Positions 25,123 through 34,061 of a stretch of 64,000 nucleotides of DNA are shown here, one piece after another (the first letter of the stretch is position 1; each line of letters starts with the position of its first letter). The stretch spans positions 63,866 through 127,865 of the forward strand of contig NZ_QOIL01000024.1 in assembly GCF_003323745.1 (NCBI RefSeq), in the 5' to 3' direction. The translations under genes were made by a program, and so were the position numbers. Below the pieces are notes generated by a model. The model searched no databases, had not been told where the DNA came from, and worked only from the letters and a program-made list of their open reading frames with translations. This DNA comes from Sphaerisporangium album. Its GTDB lineage: Bacteria > Actinomycetota > Actinomycetes > Streptosporangiales > Streptosporangiaceae.

Positions 25123-27414
25123 TTGTCGCGATCCATGCGGCTTTTGCGTGCCCTGGGGACGGTCGCCGTCGCCACGGCCGTCGTCTTCTCCTCCACCGCC
25201 GCCCACGCGGGCGGCCCGACGAACAAAGAGCCCACCCCGCCGCCCAAGGTGGCGGCGGCGGTACGCGGCAGCGTGGCCGACGGTCGTACCGGCACCTTCT
25301 GGGTGCGCCTCGCCAAGCGCGCCGACTTCAGCACCGTGGCCGGGAAGAAGACCCGGGCCGGGCGGGCCGCCGAGGTGATCCGCGTCCGTAAGGAGGCGGC
25401 CGACTCGTCCCAGAAGCGGGTCATCGCCGCCGCGCGCGCCGCCCACGCCGACTTCACGGCGTTCTGGATCTCCAACACGGTCAAGGTGACCGGCGGCAGC
25501 GCGCTGCTGGAGCAACTGGCCGCGCTGCCCGAGGTCTCGAAGATCGAGCCGGACGTCCCGGCCGTCATCCCGAAGCCCATCGCGGCCCCAAAGGCGCAGG
25601 CCACGGTGGCCGGCGTCGAGTGGAACGTCAACAAGATCCAGGCCGACCGCGTGTGGAGCGAGTACTCCGATCGTGGTCAGGGGATCGTGGTCGCCAACAT
25701 CGACACCGGCGTCCAGTGGGACCACCCTGCCCTGATCGGCCAGTACCGGGGCAACTCCGGCGGCACCGTGAACCACAACTACGCCTGGTACAACCCGACG
25801 GGCGGATGCCCGACCTCCGCGCCGTGTGACACCGACGGGCACGGCACGCACACGATGGGGACGATGGCTGGAGACGACGGCGGGTCCAACAAGATCGGCG
25901 TCGCTCCCGGGGTGAAGTGGATCGCGGCCAAGGGCTGTGAGGGCACCACCTGCGCGGCGGCGAACCTGATGGCGGCCGGCCAGTGGATGCTGGCCCCCAC
26001 CGACCTCTCCGGCGCGAACCCCCGGCCCGACCTGGCCCCCGACGTGGTGAACAACTCGTGGGGCGCCCCGGGCTACTCGGAGTGGTATGCCGATGTCCTG
26101 TCCGCCTGGGTGAAGGCGGGCATCTTCCCGGCGTTCTCCAACGGCAACTCCGGACCGGCCTGTGGGACGGCGAACTACCCGGGCGGGCTCATCCAGGCCT
26201 ACAGCTCGGGAGCCTTCGACGCGAATGACGTGATCGCGCCGTTCTCCAGCCGCGGCACCGGCGACACCTACATCAAGCCGGACATCGCCGCCCCCGGCGT
26301 GAACGTCCGTTCCTCGGTGCCGGGCGGCGCCTACGCGGGCTACAGCGGGACCTCCATGGCGTCCCCGCACACGGCGGCGACGGTGGCGCTGATCTGGGCG
26401 GCGGTGCCGTCCCTGCGCGGCAACGTCGACGCGACGCGGGTGGTACTGGACGGCACCGCCGTGCCGACCCCCGACACCTCCTGCGCCTCCGCCGGGACGG
26501 CCAACGAGGTCTGGGGGCACGGCAAGCTGGACGCCTACGCCGCGGTGGCGCGGGCCAGGTCGGGCGTCATCGCGCCGGGAACCGAACTGCCGCTGGTGAT
26601 GGGCTACAACAGGTCGCTGCCCGGCACGGACGGTCACTGGGGCTTCTACTCGGTCGACCACGACCCCGCGACCTACTGGGAGGTGCCGTCGTATGTGAAC
26701 ACGGTCGGCATCAACTACGCCTTCGACGGCGGCCGCCGCACGACGGACAAGATAGTGGTCCAGCTCCCGGCCGGTGAGCCGGCCCGGACGCTGACGATGT
26801 CGGTCCAGGCGGCCTATGTGGACAGCACGGTGGACGCCGTCACGGTGGTCCCGCAGCAGACCTACAGCTTCAACCCGGCCACCGGCAACAAGGTCACGAT
26901 CACCTTCCCGCCGGTCTACGGGTGCTGCCTGTCGCTGAACTTCCCAAGCGGCCCCTGGACGCCGACCATCAAGATCGCCGAGGTGCAGGCGTTCTCGGCG
27001 GCGGGCAAGAACGCGGCCCTCGGCCGGCCGCTCACGGGTACCGCCCAGCCGGGCTACGGCACGGCGAACGCGGTGGACGGCAACACCTCCACCTACTGGG
27101 AGAGCGCCAACAACGCCTTCCCGCAGTCCGTCACCCTGGACCTCGGCGCGACCTGCCGGATCTACCAGGTGGAGATGGCGCTGCCGCCGTCGTGGGGCGC
27201 TCGCACCCAGACGGCGACCATCGAGGGCAGCACGGACGGCGTCACCTACAAGCCGATCGTCGGGTCGCGGGCGTACAGCTTCAGTCCGGCGTCGGCGAAC
27301 ACCGTGGCGGTGAGCTTCAACATGGCCTCCGTCCGGTACGTCCGGCTGGTGTTCACCGCCAACACCGCGTGGCCCGCCGCACAACTCTCCGAGCTGCGGG
27401 TCCTCGCCTCCTGA
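25123..27414 (+). CDS. secreted S8 family serine peptidase with discoidin-like C-terminus
   Basis: A 763-aa extracellular subtilase. Layout: signal peptide (residues 1-29, ending AHA); I9-type propeptide to about 150; catalytic domain with D194 (ANIDTGVQWD), H240 (DGHGTHTMG), oxyanion Asn in NNSWG/SNGNSG, and S411 (SGTSMASPH). Two beta-sandwich regions follow; the last (about 645-763, NAVDGNTSTYWES...) is an F5/8 type C (discoidin) carbohydrate-binding domain. TTG 25123 is chosen because AGGAAAGGAC lies eight bases before it; ATG 25135 would be twenty bases away. A strong terminator follows, so it is monocistronic. Confidence 0.93.
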   Translation: MSRSMRLLRALGTVAVATAVVFSSTAAHAGGPTNKEPTPPPKVAAAVRGSVADGRTGTFWVRLAKRADFSTVAGKKTRAGRAAEVIRVRKEAADSSQKRVIAAARAAHADFTAFWISNTVKVTGGSALLEQLAALPEVSKIEPDVPAVIPKPIAAPKAQATVAGVEWNVNKIQADRVWSEYSDRGQGIVVANIDTGVQWDHPALIGQYRGNSGGTVNHNYAWYNPTGGCPTSAPCDTDGHGTHTMGTMAGDDGGSNKIGVAPGVKWIAAKGCEGTTCAAANLMAAGQWMLAPTDLSGANPRPDLAPDVVNNSWGAPGYSEWYADVLSAWVKAGIFPAFSNGNSGPACGTANYPGGLIQAYSSGAFDANDVIAPFSSRGTGDTYIKPDIAAPGVNVRSSVPGGAYAGYSGTSMASPHTAATVALIWAAVPSLRGNVDATRVVLDGTAVPTPDTSCASAGTANEVWGHGKLDAYAAVARARSGVIAPGTELPLVMGYNRSLPGTDGHWGFYSVDHDPATYWEVPSYVNTVGINYAFDGGRRTTDKIVVQLPAGEPARTLTMSVQAAYVDSTVDAVTVVPQQTYSFNPATGNKVTITFPPVYGCCLSLNFPSGPWTPTIKIAEVQAFSAAGKNAALGRPLTGTAQPGYGTANAVDGNTSTYWESANNAFPQSVTLDLGATCRIYQVEMALPPSWGARTQTATIEGSTDGVTYKPIVGSRAYSFSPASANTVAVSFNMASVRYVRLVFTANTAWPAAQLSELRVLAS

Positions 27415-27430
27415 CCCCGTTCACGCGCCG

Positions 27431-27460
27431 GCCGGGCGCCTTCACGACAGGGCGCCCGGC
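27431..27460 (+). terminator. hairpin terminator after subtilase
   Basis: A perfect 10-bp stem, GCCGGGCGCC (27431-27440) and GGCGCCCGGC (27451-27460), with a 10-base loop lies 17 bases after the subtilase stop codon. Confidence 0.8.
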
Positions 27461-27564
27461 TGCGTTCGGGGACGTCTTACCCCGAAGGTGAATTCTTCGG
27501 GACCCCGCCAACATCGGGGCCCGGACGGGCGTCCCATGGGGCAGGGACTCCGAAGGAGACGGTC

Positions 27565-28821
27565 ATGCGCGGGACGTTCAAGGGGATGCGGAAGGGCGGC
27601 CTCGTCGTGGCCGTCGCGGTGGGGCTGGCGGGGGTCGCGGTCCCCGCCGAGGCCAAGCCCGTCAGGCCGGCGGTGGCGGGCGACGTCAACGGTGACGGGC
27701 GCGTCGACGTGATCGCCGGGCTGCCCCTCCTGAAGGTGAAGGGCAAGAGCGACGCCGGAGGCGTGGTCGTCTACTTCGGCGGCGCGAAGCAGGTCTCCAC
27801 TCAGGGGCGGGTCGTCACGCTCGCCGCTCCCGTCGCGCGGGAGAACCTCGGGCGGGTGCTCGCCTCCGGCGACTTCGACGCGGACGGCTACGCCGACGTC
27901 CTGGCGTCCGCACGCAAGAAGCTCGTGGTCTTCCGCGGGTCGCCGACCGGGCTGCGCGGCGCGGACGCCAAGGTGCTGTCGTGGCCGGTGACCGAGCCCG
28001 CCATGGCGGCCGCCGACTTCGACGGCGACGGTTACGGGGACGTGGCCGTCACCGGCAGCGAGCGGATCGTCGTGCTGCGCGGCGGCAGGTCCGGCCTGCG
28101 GGTGGCGGGGGGCCTGGCCAACGGGGCCCCGCGGTTCGGCGCGGACCTCGCCGCCGGCGACGTGAACGGCGACGGCAGGCCCGACCTGGTGGCCACCGAG
28201 CACCGCGTGGCCCTGCCCGACCCCGTCGGGCCGCAACGGATCACCGTCGTGCCCGGCTCTCGTGCCGGGCTCTCGCTGACCCGCGCGTGGTCGATCACTC
28301 CGACCGAGCGGGCCGCCCGTGACCTCGCCGTCGCGGACGTGAACGGCGACCACAGGGCCGACCTCGTCCGGATCACCTCGACCGAAGGCGAGAACTTCCG
28401 GGTGCTCGTCCAGCTCAGCCAGGGCAACGGCTTCGCCCCGGCGCGGACGGTGGCGACGGGCGACGACTACTACCCGGCCAACGTCGCCCTCGGCGACATC
28501 ACCGGGGACGGCCGCGCCGACCTGGCCGTCCACATCTCCGCCGAGGGCGACCACGACTGGGCCCTGCTGTACGCCGGGACCGCCACGGGCGTGGGCGCGC
28601 AGCCGATCCGGCGGTACGCGCACGACACCTACGAGACCAGGTACGGCACGAGCCTGCGCCTGGCGGACGTCCGCGGCGACCGGCGCGCGGACGTCATCGC
28701 CGGACTGCCGGGCGTGTACGGCGCCGGCGCGCTGGAGGTCCTCCCGAGCGGCGCGCCGGGGGGCGCCCAGCGGCTCGGCCTCAAGACCCCGGGCGGCCTG
28801 GGCCTGAGCCAGCCCTCCTGA
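27565..28821 (+). CDS. secreted FG-GAP/VCBS repeat protein
   Basis: A 418-aa exported protein with a signal peptide (residues 1-29, ending AEA) followed by a beta-propeller of FG-GAP/VCBS blades. At least five calcium-loop motifs recur: DVNGDGRVDV, DFDADGYADV, DFDGDGYGDV, DVNGDGRPDL, DVNGDHRADL, DITGDGRADL. These repeats bind calcium and usually mediate adhesion or protein interaction. ATG 27565 has AAGGAG nine bases before it. No catalytic domain is attached. Function is unknown. Confidence 0.9.
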   Translation: MRGTFKGMRKGGLVVAVAVGLAGVAVPAEAKPVRPAVAGDVNGDGRVDVIAGLPLLKVKGKSDAGGVVVYFGGAKQVSTQGRVVTLAAPVARENLGRVLASGDFDADGYADVLASARKKLVVFRGSPTGLRGADAKVLSWPVTEPAMAAADFDGDGYGDVAVTGSERIVVLRGGRSGLRVAGGLANGAPRFGADLAAGDVNGDGRPDLVATEHRVALPDPVGPQRITVVPGSRAGLSLTRAWSITPTERAARDLAVADVNGDHRADLVRITSTEGENFRVLVQLSQGNGFAPARTVATGDDYYPANVALGDITGDGRADLAVHISAEGDHDWALLYAGTATGVGAQPIRRYAHDTYETRYGTSLRLADVRGDRRADVIAGLPGVYGAGALEVLPSGAPGGAQRLGLKTPGGLGLSQPS

Positions 28822-28919
28822 AGACGGCGTTGGCGGCGCTTATGAGTTGTGGCGGGCGGCAGGGTAGTGCGTGCGGTCGTCTACTACGGTTTCGGCTCGC
28901 CATGTCGGACCGGCTTGTC

Positions 28920-28954
28920 GGCGCCGCCTCCCCGGTGACCAAGAATGCGGCGCC
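28920..28954. terminator. hairpin between convergent FG-GAP and coxM-type genes
   Basis: An 8-bp stem, GGCGCCGC (28920-28927) and GCGGCGCC (28947-28954), with a 19-base loop sits between two converging genes. Moderate support. Confidence 0.45.
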
Positions 28955-28966
28955 TTCGACGGTGCT

Positions 28967-29914
28967 CTAGACGGTCGCGGCGGCGTGGGTCAGGGCGCGG
29001 TGGGTGAGGACGCGGGCGAGGTGGCGGCGGTAGTCCGGGGTGGCGTGGAGGTCGGCGGTCGGGGAGGTGTCCCCGTCGGCGAGGGACGCTGCCTCGCGCA
29101 GTGTGTCGTGCGGGCCCGAGCCGTTCGCCGAGGGCAGTCGTGCGGTGGACGGGGAGCCGTTCGCGGTGGCGTGCGGGACGGGGGGAAGCTCGGCGTCCAC
29201 GGCGGCGGACTCCACTGCGGTGGCGCGGAGTGGGGTCGGGCCCATGTTGGTGAGGCCCACGCGGGCCTCGGCCACGTGGCGGGCGCCGCTCTCGGAGACC
29301 GTGACCCGTACGGCCGCCGCGACGCCGACGATCGCCCAGGCCTGGGCGGTGCGGTGGAATTTCTCGTAGTGGTAGCCCCAGCCCTCGCCCAGCTTGGGGA
29401 CGCGCACAGCGGTGAGGATCTCGCCCGGTTCGAGGGCGGTTTCCAGGTAGTCGGTGAAGAAGTCCGTCGCCGTGACCACCCGCTCGCCCGTCGTGGAGCG
29501 CAGGACGAACTCCATGTCCAGGGCCACCGCCACGGCGGGCAGGTCGCCGGCGGGGTCGGCGTGGGCCATGGAGCCGCCGAATGTCCCCCGGTGCCGTACG
29601 GCCGGGTCGGCGACGGTCGCCGTGGCCAGCGCCACCAGCGGGCATCCGGCGCGGACGACCGGCGAGCGGATGATCTCGTCGTGGGTGGTGGTGGCACCGA
29701 TGTGGACGTGCCCGCCCTCGTCGCGGACGCCGCGCAGCTCGGGCAGCCGTCCTACGTCGACCAGCACGCTGGGGTAGGCCAGCCGCAGCCGCAGCAGGGG
29801 AAGCAGGGACTGCCCGCCGGACAGCACCTTGGCCTCCTCGCCTGCGTCCGCCAGCACCTCGACGGCCTCGTCCACGGAGGACGCGCGCACGTAGTCGAAG
29901 CTCGCCGGGATCAT
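28967..29914 (-). CDS. molybdenum hydroxylase FAD-binding (medium) subunit, CoxM-like
   Basis: A 315-aa FAD subunit of a xanthine dehydrogenase/CO dehydrogenase family enzyme. It starts MIPASFDYVRASSVDEAV. The FAD-binding motifs are intact: the AKVLSGGQSLLPLL loop and RHRGTFGGSMAHADPAGDLP. ATG 29914 has GGAGG eight bases upstream. The C-terminal part holds an unusual Pro/Ala/Ser-rich stretch (about residues 235-290) before the last helix. It is last in the order small-large-medium, the arrangement described for form II cox-type operons, separated from the large subunit by 145 bases. Confidence 0.92.
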   Translation of the reverse strand: MIPASFDYVRASSVDEAVEVLADAGEEAKVLSGGQSLLPLLRLRLAYPSVLVDVGRLPELRGVRDEGGHVHIGATTTHDEIIRSPVVRAGCPLVALATATVADPAVRHRGTFGGSMAHADPAGDLPAVAVALDMEFVLRSTTGERVVTATDFFTDYLETALEPGEILTAVRVPKLGEGWGYHYEKFHRTAQAWAIVGVAAAVRVTVSESGARHVAEARVGLTNMGPTPLRATAVESAAVDAELPPVPHATANGSPSTARLPSANGSGPHDTLREAASLADGDTSPTADLHATPDYRRHLARVLTHRALTHAAATV

Positions 29915-30059
29915 GACAGACCTCCGCATACCGTCGGCCGGATCGGGACAGTTCGTCTCGAAGGCGAGGCGGATCGTGACGTGGCGTCGCCGGTCACCGG
30001 CCGTATCCGGACGGGACGTCTCGTGGGTGGGCAGGTTTCGTTCGTTCGACGCGCAGGGG

Positions 30060-32465
30060 TCACGAGGCGCCTCCCTGGATCGCGCGCCACACCCGTTCGG
30101 GAGTGCAGGGCATCGGGACGTCGCGGACGCCGTACGGGCGCAGGGCGTCGACGACGGCGTTGACGACGGCGGGCGTCGAGGCGATCGTGCCCGCCTCGCC
30201 GACGCCCTTGACCCCGAGCGGGTTGCCCGTCGCCGGGGTCTCGGTCCTGGCGGTCACGAAGTCGGGCAGGTCGGCGGCGGAGGGCAGCAGGTAGTCGGCC
30301 ATCGTCGTGGTGAGCAGGTTGCCCTCGGAGTCGTAGACGGCCTCCTCGAACAGCGCCTGCGCGATGCCCTGGGCGATCCCGCCGTGCACCTGGCCCTCCA
30401 CGATGAGCGGGTTGATCACCTTGCCGATGTCGTCCACGGCGACGTACGACCGGATGCTCGTGGCCCCGGTCTCGGTGTCGACCTCGACGGCGCACAGGTG
30501 GGTGCCGTGGGGGAAGGAGAAGTCGTCGGGGTCGAAGGTCGCGTCGGAGTCCAGGCTCGCCTCGACGCCGTCCGGCAGGTCGTGCGCGCCGAACACGGCC
30601 AGCGCGATCTCCTGGATCGTCGTGCCCGCCTCGGTGCCGCGGACCCGGAACGTGCCCTCGGAGAATTCGATGTCCTCGGCGGACGCCTCCAGCATGTGGG
30701 CGGCGACGTGCCGTGCCTTCTCCCTGACCTTGTCGCACGCCCGGACCAGGGCGACGCCGCCGACCGCGAGCGAGCGGGAGCCGTAGGTGTCCATGCCCTT
30801 GTGGGCGATGGCCGTGTCGCCGTGCACCACGGCGACGTCCTCGAACGGCACTCCGAGCGCGTCGGCGACGATCTGGCTCCACGCGGTCTCGTGGCCCTGG
30901 CCGTGCGGGCTGACGCCGGTCACCGCCTCGACCTTGCCGGTGGGCAGCATGCGCACGGCCGCGTACTCCCAGCCGCCCGCGCCGTAGCTGAGCGAGCCCA
31001 GCACCCGGCTCGGCGCCAGGCCGCACATCTCGGTGTAGGTGGAGACGCCGATGCCGAGCTGGACGGGGTCGCGCCGGTCCCGGCGTTCGGACTGCTCGGC
31101 CCTGAGCTTGTCGTAGCCGAACAGCGCGAGCGCCTTGCGGGTCGCGGCCTCGTAGTCGCCCGAGTCGTAGGTCATGTTCGCGACCGTCGTGTACGGGAAC
31201 TCGTCGCGGGTGATCCAGTTGCGCCGCCGGACCTCGATCGGGTCCAGGCCCAGCTCGGCGGCCAGCTCGTCCATCAGCCGCTCGATCGCGAACGTCGCCT
31301 CGGGACGGCCCGCGCCCCGGTAGGCGTCGGTGGGCATCTTCGTGGTGAACACGCCCGTGCAGGTGAAGTCGTAGGCGTCCATCTTGTAGATGCCGTTGAA
31401 CATGAACGCGCCGAGAATCGGAATGCCCGGCGTGATCAGCATCAGGTAGGCGCCCATGTCGGCCAGCAGGTCCACGCGCAGGCCGCGCAGCCGCCCGTCG
31501 GCCTCGGCGGCGAGCGAGAGCCGCTGGATCTGGTCGCGGCCGTGGTGCACGGTGAGGTTGCCCTCCGAGCGGGACTCGGTCCACTTGACGGGCTTGCCGA
31601 GCCGCCTGGCGAGAAGGAGCAGCAGCACCTCCTCGGCCGTGACCTGGAGCTTGGAGCCGAACCCGCCGCCGACGTCGGGGGCGATCACGCGCAGTTTGTG
31701 CTCGGGGATCCCGGTCACCGTGGCCAGCATGATCCGCAGGATGTGCGGGACCTGCGTCGAGGAGTGCAGCGTGAAGGAGTCGCCGTCGGTCTGCGCCACC
31801 ACCGCGCGCGGCTCCATCGCCGTGGGGATCAGCCGCTGCTGGACGAACGTCCGCTCGACCACCACGGGCGCGTCGCGGAACGCGGCGTCGATGTCGCCGG
31901 TCCCGAACTTCCAGACGTACGCGCGGTTGCCCTCCTCGTGGACGCGGGGCGCGTCGTCCTCAAGGGCGGCGTTCATGTCGACCACGGCGGGCAGCGGCTC
32001 GTAGTCGATCTCGATCGACTCCAGCGCGTCGTAGGCCCGGTACCGGTCGGTGGCGACGACGCAGGCCACGGCCTCGCCGGCGTACCGGACCTCGTCCACC
32101 GCCATCGGCGGGTGCGCGGGGACGACGATGTCCTCGGTGACGGGCCACGCGCACGGCAGGCTGCCCTGCTCGCCGGCGAGGTCGCGGCCGGTGAACGCGG
32201 CCACGACGCCGGGCCTGTGCAGGGCGGGGGAGGCGTCCACGCGGGTGACGCGGGCGTGCGCCATCGGGCTGCGCAGGAACGCGACGTACAGCATGCCGGG
32301 GAGCTGGATGTTGTCGGTCCACCGCGTGCGCCCGGTCACCAGCCGGGCGTCCTCCTTGCGCCTGCGCGCCGCGCCGACCTCGTGTCGGTTCCGGGCGGGT
32401 TCGCCGAGTTCTCCGCTCTCGGCGATCTGGCGGGCGACGATCCCGGCGTCGAGTTCCTCGGTCAC
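30060..32465 (-). CDS. molybdopterin-binding large subunit, form II CoxL-like
   Basis: An 801-aa catalytic subunit that binds molybdenum-cytosine dinucleotide. The active-site loop reads AYRGAGR at residues 381-387, the form II signature; form I CO dehydrogenases have AYRCSFR with the catalytic Cys. GGGFGSK (267-272) and the late GVGEAGTI with the catalytic Glu are present. GTG 32465 overlaps the small-subunit stop by four bases (GTGA). It probably hydroxylates an aldehyde, purine or aromatic heterocycle; CO oxidation is unproven for form II. Family enzymes pass electrons via the 2Fe-2S and FAD subunits to a quinone or other acceptor. Confidence 0.93.
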   Translation of the reverse strand: MTEELDAGIVARQIAESGELGEPARNRHEVGAARRRKEDARLVTGRTRWTDNIQLPGMLYVAFLRSPMAHARVTRVDASPALHRPGVVAAFTGRDLAGEQGSLPCAWPVTEDIVVPAHPPMAVDEVRYAGEAVACVVATDRYRAYDALESIEIDYEPLPAVVDMNAALEDDAPRVHEEGNRAYVWKFGTGDIDAAFRDAPVVVERTFVQQRLIPTAMEPRAVVAQTDGDSFTLHSSTQVPHILRIMLATVTGIPEHKLRVIAPDVGGGFGSKLQVTAEEVLLLLLARRLGKPVKWTESRSEGNLTVHHGRDQIQRLSLAAEADGRLRGLRVDLLADMGAYLMLITPGIPILGAFMFNGIYKMDAYDFTCTGVFTTKMPTDAYRGAGRPEATFAIERLMDELAAELGLDPIEVRRRNWITRDEFPYTTVANMTYDSGDYEAATRKALALFGYDKLRAEQSERRDRRDPVQLGIGVSTYTEMCGLAPSRVLGSLSYGAGGWEYAAVRMLPTGKVEAVTGVSPHGQGHETAWSQIVADALGVPFEDVAVVHGDTAIAHKGMDTYGSRSLAVGGVALVRACDKVREKARHVAAHMLEASAEDIEFSEGTFRVRGTEAGTTIQEIALAVFGAHDLPDGVEASLDSDATFDPDDFSFPHGTHLCAVEVDTETGATSIRSYVAVDDIGKVINPLIVEGQVHGGIAQGIAQALFEEAVYDSEGNLLTTTMADYLLPSAADLPDFVTARTETPATGNPLGVKGVGEAGTIASTPAVVNAVVDALRPYGVRDVPMPCTPERVWRAIQGGAS

Positions 32466-32944
32466 GTCGTCACCTCCTGGTCGCTCATGGCCCGCGCGCC
32501 GCGTCGTACGGCCTTGACGATGTTGGAGTAGCCCGTGCAGCGGCACAGGTTGCCCTCCAGGCCGTGGCGGATCGCCTCGTCCGAGGGGTCGGGGTCGTCC
32601 TTGAGCAGGTCGAGCGCGGCCATGATCATGCCGGGGGTGCAGTAGCCGCACTGGAGGGCGTGCTCCTCGTGGAAGGCGCGCTGCATGGGGTGCCAGGTGG
32701 GGCCGTCCGCCAGCCCCTCGACGGTGAGCAGCTCGCTGCCGTCGGCCTGTACGGCGAGGACGGAGCAGCTCTTCACGCTCCTGCCGTCCATCATGATCGT
32801 GCAGGCGCCGCAGTTGCTCGTGTCGCAGCCGACCGGGGTGCCGATCTTGCCGAGCCGATCGCGCAGCAGGTGGACGAGGAGCAGGCGCGGCTCCACTTCC
32901 TCCTCGTGGGCGACGCCGTCGACGGTGACGGTGATGCGGGTCAT
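32462..32944 (-). CDS. [2Fe-2S] small subunit, CoxS-like
   Basis: A 160-aa iron-sulfur subunit. Two clusters are fully coordinated: the plant-type ferredoxin cluster by C40, C45, C48 and C60, and the helical-domain cluster by C99, C102, C134 and C136. Typical segments are [12 protein letters not shown] and [14 protein letters not shown] 32944 has GGAGGAG five bases upstream. First gene of the small-large-medium operon. Confidence 0.95.
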   Translation of the reverse strand: MTRITVTVDGVAHEEEVEPRLLLVHLLRDRLGKIGTPVGCDTSNCGACTIMMDGRSVKSCSVLAVQADGSELLTVEGLADGPTWHPMQRAFHEEHALQCGYCTPGMIMAALDLLKDDPDPSDEAIRHGLEGNLCRCTGYSNIVKAVRRGARAMSDQEVTT

Positions 32945-33181
32945 CGCTCCTCCAAGCACGCGGGCCGGACGTCCATCGCCGTGCGCCGGACTGTGCGCCC
33001 CTCGCGGGAGGCGGCCCGCCGTGGGGTGCCCAGAGGTCACACGGTGGCGAGCGCACTGACAATGATTTCACGTAGTGAGAGCCGACAAGAGCGAACGTAC
33101 GCCCCTGAGGTGCACGGTCAACCCCCAGGGCACTTCGGCGCGCCGTCGGTCCGGCCGCGTCGCTTCCGTGTCCTCCGGCGG
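32945..33181 (-). promoter_or_regulatory. coxSLM-type upstream region with short palindrome
   Basis: This gene-free stretch, together with the tandem repeat that follows, forms a gap of about 350 bases. It contains TCACGTAGTGA (33068-33078), a short inverted repeat in a locally AT-rich patch about 125 bases before the small-subunit start, and TTGTCG on the minus strand at about 33085-33090 as a possible -35. An operator or promoter role is inferred from position only. Confidence 0.3.
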
Positions 33182-33318
33182 CGGACGGTGATCCGGGGGC
33201 ACGGACGGTCATCCGATGGCGCGGACGGTCGCTCTCCGAGGGCGCGGACGGTCGTTCCGGGGCTGCGGACGGTCGTTCCGAGGGCGGCGGGGCGGTCATT
33301 CGAGGGGGAACGGACGGC
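33182..33318. repeat. imperfect 20-23 bp tandem repeats
   Basis: Units beginning CGGACGGT recur at 33182, 33202, 33222, 33244 and 33266, with degenerate copies at about 33288 and 33311. They run from the intergenic region into the last codons of the NTF2-like gene. Spacing is 20-23 bp, close to two helical turns. No spacers or coding signal. Confidence 0.75.
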
Positions 33319-33748
33319 CCAGTTCGGCCGGCGGCCGGGGGCCGAAGATACGGCGGTCGGTCTCCTCGATCGGCAGGTCGTTGATGCTGGCCTCGCGCCG
33401 CCGCATCAGGCCGGCCTCGTCGAACTCCCACAGCTCGTTGCCGTAACTGCGCCACCACTGCCCGTCCGCGTCGTGGCACTCGTACTGGAACCGGACGGCG
33501 ATGCGGTCGCCGGTGAAGGCCCACAGCTCCTTGCGCAGCGCGTAGTCGAGCTCCCTGGCCCACTTGCGGGCGAGGAACCGGGTGATCTCCTCGCGGCCGG
33601 TCACGAACTCCGACCGGTTGCGCCACACCGAGTCCGGCGTGTAGGCGAGGGCCACGCGGTGCGGATCGCGGGTGTTCCACGCGTCTTCGGCCGTCTGGAC
33701 CTTCGCCCGCGCGGAGTCCTCCGTGAACGGCGGCGTGATCGAGGTCAT
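33296..33748 (-). CDS. NTF2-like DUF1348 family protein
   Basis: A 150-aa cone-fold protein of the SnoaL/NTF2 superfamily, DUF1348 group. Diagnostic stretches are [26 protein letters not shown] (split over two strands), [21 protein letters not shown] and the C-terminal [18 protein letters not shown]. No catalytic assignment is established for the group. ATG 33748 fits homologues. The last codons overlap the intergenic tandem-repeat tract. It is a single gene upstream of the molybdenum hydroxylase on the same strand. Confidence 0.88.
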   Translation of the reverse strand: MTSITPPFTEDSARAKVQTAEDAWNTRDPHRVALAYTPDSVWRNRSEFVTGREEITRFLARKWARELDYALRKELWAFTGDRIAVRFQYECHDADGQWWRSYGNELWEFDEAGLMRRREASINDLPIEETDRRIFGPRPPAELGRPFPLE

Positions 33749-33884
33749 CGCGGATCCTCCCAGGTCGGACGGGCCATGGCCTGGGCATACCCACGAGCGC
33801 GGCGCCCTCCCCAGTCCACGATCTCCCGCAGCCCGCGCTCGATCTCGAAGCAGGCGGGCGCGGCGCCTCGCGGGGGCGGGGCCG

Positions 33885-34061
33885 TCAGCGCTTGCGCACC
33901 GCCTTGGCGATGATCGCCACGAACCCGGCGAAACCCAGCCCGACCAGCAGGATCAGCGCCATCAGCAACACGTCCGGCGGCGGCCCGGTGAGGTAGCGGA
34001 CGCCGACGCCCACGAACAGCAGGCCGCACAGCAGCGACAGCCAGTCGGTCCTATGCCGCAC
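33885..34061 (-). CDS. small two-helix membrane protein
   Basis: About 58 aa with two transmembrane helices ([18 protein letters not shown] and [20 protein letters not shown]) and a basic tail. GTG 34061 or ATG 34076 may be the start. Either way it overlaps or nearly abuts the stop of the upstream PspC gene, so it is co-transcribed with it. Similar small proteins accompany PspC genes in other actinomycetes. Function is unknown. Confidence 0.7.
   Translation of the reverse strand: MRHRTDWLSLLCGLLFVGVGVRYLTGPPPDVLLMALILLVGLGFAGFVAIIAKAVRKR

Noticed and set aside
30060-32465. Bona fide (form I) CO dehydrogenase
   Set aside because: The large subunit has AYRGAGR instead of AYRCSFR and the gene order is small-large-medium, so CO oxidation should not be assumed.
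29913-32531. An 872-residue plus-strand frame across the molybdenum hydroxylase genes
   Set aside because: Antisense to coxL-type sequence with a full active-site motif; low-complexity composition and no ribosome binding site or domain.
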